The notes under the pieces were generated by a model. It was not told the DNA's origin. It was given only the letters and a program-made list of their open reading frames with translations, and did not search any database. From contig OZ017795.1 in the NCBI GenBank assembly GCA_963969395.1, positions 18,228,001-18,292,000 on the forward strand: a stretch of 64,000 bases of DNA, in the 5' to 3' direction. The DNA is from Pseudoscleropodium purum. Taxonomy: Eukaryota; Streptophyta; Bryopsida; Hypnales; Brachytheciaceae. A program made the position numbers and the translations under genes. Below are positions 25,701 through 36,787 of this stretch, one piece after another. Each line of letters starts with the position of its first letter. Within the stretch, counting starts at the first letter, position 1.

Positions 25701-28700
25701 AGTAGAAGCAGAGGCAAAGTCTCAAACAAAATATATTCCATGACTCAACAGGTAAAGAGGGCCTAGAATCTGCATATTCTGATACTTGGGTATGTTTGCA
25801 GCCGAACATGATAGAAATTGACATGGAGAAGCTCATGAAAGATGTTATGCGACCTCAAGGACCCTCTCAGCAGCCAAGAGGTAATACTATGAGAAAGTAA
25901 TTATATTATTTTTATACCTGAAATAGTTGACAAGATAATATGTAAAATAGTGGTTTCGTGGATGGCCAACAAAGAAGTGTTTCTCTTACTTTCGTTCAAT
26001 CGTAATTTATGCCTGAACTTGTTACTTGGCAGAACCATTTTGCTTTCCGTCGTGACCATATAATGGTGATGGCTTGCAGGTGAGTGGTTTTCGATGCGGG
26101 GGAACCCTCCTGCAGCGGATGTCATTGTGGAAATCCTGGAAGCTACAGATCTTCGAGTGGGAGATTTGAACGGTATTCTTTTCGTTTCTTTAAACATTTC
26201 ATTAAATGCAGGTCTTGCTTGTGTCAATCGTCTTCTTTTGTCGCTGTCTGGTCTTCATTGAATATCGAAATTCGGACGTTGCTTGCAACTAATTGGAGTG
26301 ATCAGCATAACTCTATATTTGGACACCCAAATTTTTAGTAAAAGAATGATAATGAAAGAATTAGATGGTGGTCGAGAATGATCCAAATTGTGTAATGCTG
26401 CAATATTTACAGTACGTGGGGGGTATCAAGCTTGATCTCTTCCGTCGATTGGATCTTGATTGAATTATCATTGCGTCTCAACGTACATACGCTTCAGGAT
26501 ACATATGCAAATAAATGAGGCACCGTGTAAACACAGTTATCAGTCAAAGTCTTTTCTGACATTTAGAACGGTTATTTAAACCTTTAGCACTGTCACAAAT
26601 GATTATCTTATTGATATGCACGCAATGCTCATATCGAGATTGCAATTTCTTGTCGGGCTTTTCAGTTGGATTGTAGAACCGAGTAATTGGCGGCAATATA
26701 CTGAGATTTAATGTGTTCTGTGTAGGCTTCTCTGACCCTTTTGTGAGAGTTATGCTCGGGCTTCAGCAGGCTGAAACATCCGTGAAGTGGAAGACATTGA
26801 ATCCAAAATGGAACGAAACCCTCACGTTCTCCATTCCGAGTTGGGATCAACCGAACACAATAATTATCAAAGTGCGCGATAAAGACCGCATTTTCGATGA
26901 CCAGCTGGGGTAGATCTCTCCCCTTTCTGAGTACTGATCAAAATTGACTTTATCAATACTGGACACGTGAATTGTAGAAATCATCTCTTGATTTGAATAT
27001 GTTTGCCCCGAGTTGATTTTTGAATCTGTATGGGACGATGCTAATTTGACTCCTTATCCGACTGCTCTACTTTTACTACTTAGGATATGACTTCTTAGGC
27101 CTGTGACTTACGCTGCGTGAAGACAAACGCTGAATTCTTCGTCCTAGAAGTATTCAAGAGTCTGTGCTGTAAGGAAGTTGAGTGATCGCATTCAACGCTT
27201 TGCGGCCATTGGTTGTCAATCTTGGTTTGCTTTAATATTTTTTGGCGCGCTCTTTAACTTGAAATTTCCGAGGCCACCTTAGCAAATTCCATGGGCGCCG
27301 CAAACACTCACTAGATCTTTACTCGATATACCTTAATTTTTCTTACATGAATGTTCGGGAGCTAATAAACTATTCCTTAGCCCCTTGTTTCGTGATGGTA
27401 TGCAGATACAATATAGTGGACATCACTCAATTCCGAGATGGAAAACGGCATGATTTTTGGCTTGTACTTAAAGGAGTGGAAACTGGTAAAATTCATGTGG
27501 CAATCACGGTTCTCGATAAGCAGGCTGACTCCCATAGTTCGGAGGATACATCTACGAACCTTGAGGTACTTCATTAGTTCGCTTTCTTTACTCTTATCTT
27601 CGTGGCTTTTTGGATTCGGGTACTTGTCTTGTATTGAGATTGCTTCTTAGGACATCTGTCAGCTTTATTTTGCATGTATCACATTTAGAAAAATCAGATA
27701 TATAGCCTTCATTATCCTTGAAAACCTAAGTGGGTACACGGATACTTTTAATGTTGTCCACACAGATGGCTGATCAAGTATTGTCTCAGTCATTCGATCG
27801 ATCCGTCGCTTCCGAAGGTCTGACATTGCCTATGTCTACTGGAGATGCACTATCTCAACCACTAGCAGCTTCTCCTAAGGATCGTGTATCAGCTCGCCAG
27901 AAGCTCAAGAACTTGAAATCCGGGAAAGCTCTTTCGAACGATCCTGCACAAATGGACAGCCCCGGCAAAAAAGTTGGACGCCAGGGTTCTGGATTTTTCA
28001 GCTCCAGATCGTCCCGAAAACTTGAGACGACTGAGCTTGGATCTGATCGAAAGAAATCCTCAATTCGACGTGGAGAATATCCAACCATGACGCCCGACGG
28101 ACTTACGTCAGCAAGTCCTTCCATTGCAAAGGAAGCAGAAGTTGCAGGTCAATCCACTGATGACACAACAGTTTTAGATGTAGGGTTTGGGGAACTTGGC
28201 GCTGTAAAAGTCTGCCAGCTCGGTGATGTAGAGCCCACAAAACTGCCTAGCCAAAGGGCTGTTCAGACAATGGTGCCAGAGGACGTCTCCAACTCTGAGG
28301 AAGGGTATAGTAGGCCCTTGAACCAAGCATCCTTGGAAGGAGAAGCCTTGACAAACATTGAGGAGGATGGAGGTCCTGCTCGGAAGCTTCGATCCGCTAA
28401 ACTGAAACTGAACAGCAAGTATCATGACTTTAGGTGTGTAATGCTGATCATCGAAAGAACTTTACAACTTTAATATTCTATGGCTTACGAGGCCTTGGTT
28501 CAATTAATTTTGTACTACATATCTTTTCGAGTCTGGTTTTATGATAATTCTTGCACTATTTTTTCCGTACTTTGCCGTTGGTGAATGCTTTTTCTTTTTT
28601 CATTTTTCCGGGAGTGTTTCATGTGACAGGCTTGTCCTCTCATTTATAGTAAGCCTTGCGTACTGATGTGAATCTGATAAACAATTGGAATTTGTAGGGC

Positions 28701-29451
28701 AAGGAAAGGAGCAGAGAAGGAGGCAGAGCCCGAGGAGTTGCAATCGCACACAAAATTTATTAGCAATCCTAATGGTACAAGAGTGCATCTGACTCTTGAT
28801 CCATCTGAAAGTTGTTCGATGACTGGCTTACCATTAGACCATGACCCAACAGCTACTGCCTCATTGAGTGGGGACCAGGATGATAATGCAATGGATTCAG
28901 GTACTACTGGGGATCATGACTCAGATAAGCATCATATGCGAAACAAAGCGAAGGGCTTCTTTGGTAAGACTGCGGGGCAATTAGGCCATCAACTTAGCAA
29001 AAAACTGATACGACGGAAAAAGAAAGATAAAGAGGGACCTTCAAGTTCAGAGGAGGTCACCACCTCTGGTGAAGTGACACCCATGGAAGAAAGCGGACGG
29101 CTAGGACCGACTGTCAAGGAGCTGAGACCGAAAACTGAGGTTCCTCTGACAGGACCAGGTGTTGCTAAACAACCACCTCCTTCAGCAATTAAACAATCTG
29201 AGGCTTCTCATCTCTCTCCTCTAATTCCTTCAGAGCCTCCCAATAGACCACCTCCAAGATTGCCCCAACCCGTTGTTCCGATTGATGTGCGGGCAGAGGA
29301 TGATAAGATTCACTCTCCAGAACCTGTGCGGCCTGTTCCCACTTACACTGCGGATGCTCAGCAAAGTTCTACCGAAGGACGCGAGGTTTTGCAAACTGAA
29401 GAAATATCCACACCTGCCCCTCCCGACGTAAGGGAGTTAAACGGTGCGTGA
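22732..29451 (+). CDS. SMP/C2-domain membrane contact-site protein, NTMC2T6-like
   Basis: Thirteen exons: 22732-22920, 23402-23476, 23802-23939, 24069-24164, 24507-24638, 24959-25111, 25369-25410, 25802-25880, 26080-26172, 26726-26909, 27406-27565, 27766-28433, 28698-29451. All are GT-AG with consistent phase, giving 920 aa. A membrane hairpin or anchor lies at residues 30-62 and a basic stretch at 64-88. The SMP lipid-transfer domain spans about 89-290 (starts LAEGETVRWMNEAVERVWP). One C2 domain spans about 313-425, with candidate calcium ligands D330, D336, D384, D386 and D390/391. The rest (448-920) is predicted disordered, Ser/Pro-rich, with a basic cluster (KKLIRRKKKDKEG). By family these proteins tether the ER to other membranes and move lipids. 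It is longer than its Arabidopsis relatives, mostly in the tail. The tail stop could be bypassed by a donor at 29444, so the C-terminus is less sure. Confidence 0.9.
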
Positions 29452-30996
29452 AATTCTTCTCTTTGATCGCGGAAAGGTGCGAGATTGAAGTTTATCTTGT
29501 AATGACGATCTTTGCGCGACAAGACTTCGGGAATTTCTTGCTTCGTTTCGAGGAATTTATTACTATATGTAAAAATGTTAGCGGAAGTCCAAGTGATGAT
29601 GTTCAGAAACTATCACACCAAAGTACTAGACGGTCAAAATGAATTTTCATTAGCTTGCAAAAGGGAGTTGGAAGTAAAGAAAACACATATGATAGAAGCG
29701 GATTAGGTTGTGTACATTGGTGAGCCTGGTGAGCTCTGCGGTAGTCCTGAGCGGTAATATAGCTTACTTTGAGTAGGTACTGCCCAACCAATTTTCTCGT
29801 GGTTGACAGTTTGTGTTTAAAGATTTGTTGAGCAAACTTGTAGTTGTGTATCCTATGTGGATTATTTTGGGACTGCTAGATCAGAGAGTAGAAATGATTT
29901 CATTTTGGACGTCGTGGCTTCTTTTGGGTCTAGGTGATTTGAATTGAAGGCAGGGTTTAATTGATAGATCTCTCTTGTATGATCCCGATGAAGTTATATC
30001 ATGGAATAATGATTTTCACATTTGCTGGTTGTTCACAGACCTTGTAGGCAATATGACCAGTCGAACATTACTGATATCAGTCACTTTCTACTGTTTGACA
30101 AACACTGACCATTTGTGTAAACATTTTAACGAGAATGATATCTTTTGGAAAGATCTTCAGCTTTTTGCATTTGTGACACTCACATGACACATGTTGCATG
30201 TAAGTTATTGCATTATCTTATTTTGTGATCTCCGTGCAATAATTTTCTCTCCTTCAGTACTGTAATGAAATTAAAGTGATGCTCATGCTACACCTTGAGC
30301 TCTTTATTGACTGCCCCAAATGACTCATATTACAATTGTGTGGTACAGGTATCGATACCTGTAGTGCTCATACTGGTAGTGTAGTTTTGTCATGTGAGGT
30401 TTAGGTATGTGAAAAAATAAGGCAGATCAAGAAAGAAACTAAGCATACTAATGTATTATGCATTGAGCATGTGTATTGAATTTTGTTAGGAATTGCAAGG
30501 AAATTTCAATGCACCTGAGTATGCATAATTTGAAAACCACATGCAGAAATTAAGTTATGACAGTTTGATTTGATTTGAAAAATGACCATTACAAGGCTTG
30601 ATGTCTACTGTAGGTGGTGTACCTTCTCATGTATGCATATGTATTCAATGTCCAAGAGTTAAGGATATCAAAATAAGGATACTCTTGGAGCCTAGCATAC
30701 TAAGTCTATCTCTATGAGAATTTCTTCAAAGTGGTCTGCTTAGTTTCATCCCACCACTTTTTCAATTTGCAATCACTGAGTGTTAGATCAAATAATTAGG
30801 CGATATTTCTCTGGAATGAAAATATGACAGATTTTGTTACAGGGGTCGTGACACAATGCATCGTGTGACATTGCACACTTAATATGACCACATCATCAGT
30901 TTTGCAATCCTGCGATAATTACAACAATTACATATCTGAGCTCCAAATATGGAGTGTCTTTGTGGGTTGGGTTGGGATGGGATGGGATTCATTCAT
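29452..30996. other. Intergenic region between convergent SMP/C2 and CER3-like genes
   Basis: It holds the 3' UTRs of both genes (ends not placed) and non-coding DNA. No other exon chain was recognised. The open frames at 29448-29642 and 29975-30187 lack domain or splice support. Confidence 0.55.
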
Positions 30997-33900
30997 TCAC
31001 GCAATGGGACTGAAGCCATGTTTCATGGCAGCTGCCCAGACGATGTCAATCCGGTTCACCGGAATGGCACCCACCTCATGGTGAGTCCATCCTTCCAAGG
31101 CATGGATGAGTCCACCAGCATGGCAAGCATGCACCGCTCCCCTCTCCATCGTAATCTCGCACGTGCGCATCCCTCTCACTTTCTCTATGGGCAGCTTCAT
31201 CCCAGCAAGGCGCCCATAGGTGCAGTCTCTCCGGGACTCGCTGATGGGGGGTACTACAAACTGGTGGAAGTGCGTGCCGGGAGGCGCCCATTGTTGGTCC
31301 TTTCCCCAGGTCCATTTGCCCACTATCCATGTCTGTAAAGTGACGAAAAAAAAATGTAAAGATCATTAACCCTGGAAAGGATGGACTGGTCACTGTAGAA
31401 ATCATCCTTTTTTGGTCCAGTGTGAATCATCTACTAAAAAATCTAACATCCAAAAGCAATCAGTGAAGGGTCAAACTGTTGGGTAAGACCTCCCCTTTTT
31501 GCACAAAATTCCAAGGATGAACATCTACTTGAAAAAAAAAATCCAAAAGCACTTGTTGGAGGCCAAACTACAGGGCAAGATCTTCCCTTTTTGCACAAAA
31601 TTTGAAGATATTGAAACCAATCAGTATCATTCTAGACCAGTGTTTTTGAGCCAACAATTTTTGCATTGTCAACAGGAATTACAAAACCAACGTGTCACAA
31701 CAGAGTTGTATGATTAATCACTGACCTTGCAGTCCTGCCCAGCTTGATATTTTTTGACTTGGATGAGATTGTTTTTAAACTCCGCTGGGGCCTCTTTTTG
31801 GATGCTTTCAAAGCGTTCCGTAGACAAGGTGAGCATCTGCACAATAGAGACACACACACACGCGCGCGCAGCGTGAATGGACGAAAATTTTCATTTTTCA
31901 TTTCATCTTTTCCAACTTAATTTATATATGAAGCATGTGTACTTTGGTTTACATATTCAATTTTTGCGATTTCTATTTTAGATTGAGTGTGGAAGTCTAA
32001 CTCTGGAATCCTATTAGGTTGATAACTATGGATTTTTCAGTTCACATGATGCAGTCTGTGTAGTTACCAGGACTCTGATACCCCGAGAGCAGAGGTAAAG
32101 AGCAATGACTCGGCCCAATTTGGAGGTGGCCCCAGTCATGAACACTTCTTTCACATCTGACGGTAGAGTTTTGATGATCACTGCCGCTGTGAGCGTGTTT
32201 CCATGCACCACTCGCACTCGCAAATTGGGGTGCTTTTGCACGAACAGCAATCCTCCTCCATTCAGAGCCTCATTCTACAGGTTCATAACATAAAACATCC
32301 CACCCCCATCAATCTCGGAATTAGAGAATGGAGTCTGAAATGTCAGACAGTACTTGCATTGTTTTCGTCAGTCTTGTTGCAAAAATAAATTCCTAAACAT
32401 CAATAACTGCATAAGATGGGAATACTAGCACACGCACACGCGCGCACACACACACACACACACAAAAATAATGATTTAGGTGCAAGTTGGGCTGTTGTAG
32501 TTTTGGAGTCTTATCAGGAAAATTGAGATAGCTGAATGAATATGCGGTCAGTGAGGGAATATTCAAACTCATAAAACTTCACGAAGAAAGTTACCTTGTT
32601 GAGAGCTGCGAGGCTGAGAACCTTGACCCCTATTTCATCAGCGTCAAGAATAGCTCTCTCAATGTAATTGTTGATTTGATCCAATCCAAAGGGGAGGAAA
32701 TACTGCATTCATCAGTAACATAATCAACACAACGTGGATCCACTAGGAGTTCAATCCGTGACGCAAGAGCTGAAATAAATCAAACAGGCATTCGTTGTCT
32801 TGAATGTAATGCAATCATGAATTTGGGGTTGGGGAGTGTGCAAGGGAGTGTGACCTGGAAGCCATGGCGAGGGACCACCCACGACACACATTTGAGCTTG
32901 TTGAGGAGATACTTGTGAAGGACAAAAGTATCAGCAAACCTCCAGAAGAGAGGACAGCCCATCATGATAAGCAGCCCTAATGGCCAGATGAACCACAGCG
33001 GCTCAAATGGGTGCGCTGAGAAGGTGCGCAGTGCAGGGCTTATTTGCAACGACGACAGCACGTCAATGCAATGCGCTAGAAACACAAAATCCGGGATTTC
33101 TTCACGCTTCCCTGCCAGAAAATTCAACACACCACATTTGATAATACAGGGTAGAATGTCCTGTGCTTGTTATTGCCTCAACTAGAGCAAATCCACTCAG
33201 GCTCAAATAGCACTTTGAAATTATATTTGTGACGTACCTCTTCGTAACTGAGCATAGAAGGAGTCTGATTTAGGGTCAACAGTGCCTCCCAAGTAGTCGT
33301 AGAATGGCATAAACAGACAGAAGTTGCTGTTCTGCTCGGTGTGGTGGAGGGCATGGTACCTACAGAAATAGAAAAAAAACAAAAACTCTTTCAAACATCT
33401 CGCACTAACAAAAAAAAATATTGCTAGCTACAGAACAGAGTTATTCTAAAAGTCATGAATGCCACCTCTACTTGGTCCCTGGTAATTTCCCTATTTTGGA
33501 TTCTTATTCAACTTGTATTTCTTAGGAATGATAACAATGCATGATTGCATCTAATCTAATCACACTAGGTTCAGCCGTCTTTATCATAAAGTCAGGTTTA
33601 GGTTTCACCTTTCAAAAAGAGGGGATCCAACAGAAATTTGCACCACATCAAGCACAAAAATCAGCAGGTGTTTTCTTGTAACAATTCGCCAGGAAATTGC
33701 AGTGCCAGAAGATGGAAAATACTTACGAGGGTGTGTAGATCAGGAACTTGACTCCCGGCAGGTTTCGGAACCAAGTGGGCATCAATTCCACATTCGAGTG
33801 ACCCCAGCACTTGAGGAAGTCGAAGGTGAGTACATATAAAAATACCAACCCCACAGAGCCCGTCCCTGTCGCTACTGCTCCGAGAATTGGAACACACACT

Positions 33901-35643
33901 AAAAGGGACTGCAGCACCTGCTCCAACATGGTGGTCACAAATCCTGCATATGTAGTTCTCAAGCGATCAGGATTTGTAACCCCCTTAGAGCTACATTGTA
34001 GGGAATTCTGAATTTTCAACTTGGTATTCAATTTTCAAATCTAGAAAACTAGAAACTTAGCTCAGGTAGGGGACACTGAATGAAAACCACTATTACAAAA
34101 GTTCTGCAACTCATGAGTTCAATTGTACACTTGGTTGGCCTTCTTCTATAACTCAGCACGTTCAGCAGCCTTTTTCAGCAACATTCAAAAGGTTATTGAA
34201 AACACTCAACAAACGTGATTGAAAGGTTGACATTCAACGCTGATCCTAAACTAAACGACTCTAAAGTGAACAACGTTTTGGAACATATTTGCCTAAAAAC
34301 TTTGCATTTATGCTTAAGCATGTTCCAAAATTTGCATTTTTGCTGAGAAACGTCTCTCCAAGCGTGTTCCAAAACGTTGCATGTAGCTAAAAACGTTGCT
34401 GAAAGAGGTTGCAAGGCCCTTCGAATTCTACGCTATAGCAAATCAGGTGTACGCATGATGAGGTTTAAAAATGTATATATGGCCACTGATCTTTGCATAA
34501 AATGAAAATGGGGTTGTCAGTTATCCCCTCAATTAATAGTCATCTACAATATATCACTTAGATCTTGTAGTACGTACGCAACTACCCAAGGTGAGCTCTC
34601 AGTGAAAGCGCACTCCTTCATATTGGTTAAACAATTAAAATGCTTAGGTCGGACTCAAGTTGTAGTTCATCTACCTAAGCAGTTTGAGGGCTGGATCAGA
34701 GCAGGAAGAAGAGTTAACTTTCTATGTATGTACCTGTTGGTGGCTCAGGAACAACAGACAGATGGTGAAACGAGTGGTAGCTGTTGTAAAGAGCTTCAGC
34801 GTGAAAAGCTCGGTGCATCCAGTAATACAAAGATTCGGTAACACCGGCGTGGAATAGGAATGCCCAGAGAAGTCCTTCAGTATTCCACCCGGGAAGATTG
34901 CGGAACCCTGGAAACCATGCTTGAGCCGATGTAATGAAGAGAAACTGCAACATAATAGGGTTGTCTCTGCATATCCCAGTCCATATTCATTGCATCAGAG
35001 TTTTTCAGGGCAAGGGACTAGCTGCATTGTGTGTATGTAATACAAATTAATTATACATACTAACCCCATTCAAAATCAAATCAATCATGATTCTAGCCTT
35101 AACGAAATCTGATCAAATTACTTGCGAATATCAAAATATGAACTCAGCAGGCCATAGAATTCAACTTACGAATGATACTCGCGATCCACCTGCTCAAACT
35201 CAACTGCGTACGGATGAATTTCATATTTTTGAATGAGACCGTGGAGCCGAGTGAATGTATTCCATAGTTGTTGTACCATATACCGAGCGAGAACCAGAGT
35301 GAACATATAGAAATACCAGTCGTCACCCCGGAAACCAACGCCAAGGACGGAGCTCTGCACCAATTTGAAGAAAAACGGTGCATATACCCAATACTGCAGT
35401 GCGCACGTATCAGAATTATTAGAAAAAAAATGAGCTAACGAAGGATCAGAGAAAAATTCGAATTGCAAGAGCATCGCATTAGTAAAATAATGAAAATAAT
35501 GGCCACACGTTGCATGGAAACGAATTGAATATGCATTGCACCATATAGGGGTTGGTTTTTGCCCTGCTAACCTTGTAGTTGCCGAGCCTCTCCCATGGCC
35601 ATTCCGCTAAGAAAGCTGTCTTGTGACGAGCTTGACTAACCAT
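30997..35643 (-). CDS. CER3: CER3/WAX2-like protein of very-long-chain alkane (wax) synthesis
   Basis: Ten exons on the minus strand: 35643-35572, 35393-35170, 34966-34734, 33943-33727, 33359-33238, 33111-32855, 32702-32595, 32274-32068, 31836-31726, 31332-30997. All are GT-AG and in phase, giving 628 aa, near the family length. The fatty-acid-hydroxylase-type part holds three His clusters: H150/H154, H163/H166/H167 and H251/H254/H255. The C-terminal WAX2 domain follows from about residue 400, with [39 protein letters not shown] and HHEVGAI. Wording of these motifs is closer to CER3 than to CER1. By family, CER3 works with CER1 in the ER to turn very-long-chain acyl-CoA into alkanes of the cuticle. 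The start at 35643 fits the family N-terminus ([12 protein letters not shown]); an in-frame Met at 35670 is the alternative. No damage is seen. Confidence 0.93.
31848..31872. repeat. CA/CG dinucleotide microsatellite in CER3-like intron 8
   Basis: An alternating (CA)n(CG)n tract lies just upstream (on the minus strand) of the exon 9 acceptor at 31837. Confidence 0.8.
32428..32466. repeat. (CA)n microsatellite in CER3-like intron 7
   Basis: An alternating purine-pyrimidine CA/CG tract of almost 40 bp inside the intron between exons 7 and 8. It is of potential Z-DNA type and likely length-variable. Confidence 0.85.
34264..34386. repeat. Imperfect inverted repeat in CER3-like intron 3
   Basis: CAACGTTTTGGAACA near 34270 recurs as its reverse complement TGTTCCAAAACGTTG near 34366, with a further TGTTCCAAAATTTGC between. 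The structure resembles a small MITE or hairpin within the intron. No target duplication was seen. Confidence 0.5.
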
Positions 35644-35720
35644 GTTGAGAAATGATAACTCTCGCCCCAAAACAGAATGCTCGACTGATGTAGAGAATGC
35701 CTTGAAACCTGATCACTGTT

Positions 35721-35730
35721 GTATATATTA
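35721..35730 (-). promoter_or_regulatory. Possible TATA box of the CER3-like gene
   Basis: The minus strand reads TAATATATAC about 80 bp upstream of the chosen start codon, which suits a TATA box with a leader of roughly 50 bases. There is no independent support. Confidence 0.3.
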
Positions 35731-35877
35731 CAAACCTGGCCTACACGTTAGCGTGAGGTACATCGAATTGAAGCCAAACTTCGATTGTAAGTGGCCAGCT
35801 AGCTAGCAAGTCATGTCCGGTCCATGCACGTCAATCTCTTCACCGAAATTAATTACGTAATGCCACGATCTTCTGGG

Positions 35878-36787
35878 TCACCACATATCTGGCATGGCCA
35901 CTGATCCAGGAGAACTGAAAGCTAGCCCCAAACCCGTGTTTGAATCATGACTCTCCTGCAAATTTCGAGAAGTGACGTGCACCGTCTGCACTTGCTTGTG
36001 TCTGTTTATGTACAGATAGCTCCTCTTCCTGACAGGCTGCGAAACATATGGAAGTAGTACCAACGAAACTCACACGAGAATCAATACAGTCCATGCCCTG
36101 ACTGTGGAAATAATCTCCTGATCTGTGAGTGATCGATCTGTTATCTGTCAACAAAAGCGAGTTCAATTACGCGCAAAATAATTCACGCACCTGCAACACC
36201 AAGTCACATATCATCTCAAATTTCTTGGTCACATCTCCACGTCCATGAAAAAAAAGGTACCAGTGAGGTTCATCTACACTATGCTTGAGCAGTGGATTTG
36301 GACTAGAGAACTTCAAGAGCTGCAGCTCTGGAGAGCTCCCCTCCGCTTCGGGAAACACCAGCACGTATGCTTTTTTAAATGATTGTTTTGGGCTTGAATT
36401 GCAGTTGCATGTACGTTACCAACAGATTGTAGCCTAGCATGCAGGAGTAAGACTACAGCATGTGAAGGCGCGTTCTATGTTTATAGCCAGGCCGGTGAGG
36501 CGGTCCAGCTCCAACTGTACGTGATGACCTGTACTTAACTTTGCACTGGAGAATCTGTGGAGTTAATTCAGTTACCAGTGACCAGAGAGGGTACAATTTA
36601 CTCCTAATCACTACGGTAATGCTGTAATTAAAATTAACTACCAAATTCGAGCTAGGAAGTCACAGTTACCATGCATGATGAGTACGGGTGCTTGTAAGGA
36701 CACATCACTTAATTGAATTTATTTACCTGGGGCCAAGATGTCACTTTTCGGTCAGCGTTAAATGTGGTCAGATATTTCGAGAACGGA
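35878..36787 (-). CDS. Possible 3' part of an unrecognised gene just upstream of CER3
   Basis: On the minus strand three open segments join through consensus GT-AG sites in the same phase: about 36395-36191 (acceptor uncertain), 36144-36076, and 36036-35878 ending in TGA. They read into one another without stops. The first contains VFPEAEG and HWYLFFHGRGDVTKKFE, the second SLTDQEIISTVRAWTV, the third SYLYINRHKQVQTVHV. Two further exon-like stretches upstream at 36787-36727 (KYLTTFNADRKVTSWPQ) and from 36514 (LELDRLTGLAINIERAF) are open, but I could not connect their phases. I do not recognise the product. The stop lies only 235 bp from the CER3 start codon, so the pair would be a tight tandem. 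It may also be a relic or a captured gene fragment. Confidence 0.35.

Noticed and set aside
27855..28425. Minus-strand frames opposite the SMP/C2 tail exon
   Set aside because: They are shadows of the long plus-strand exon with no independent support.
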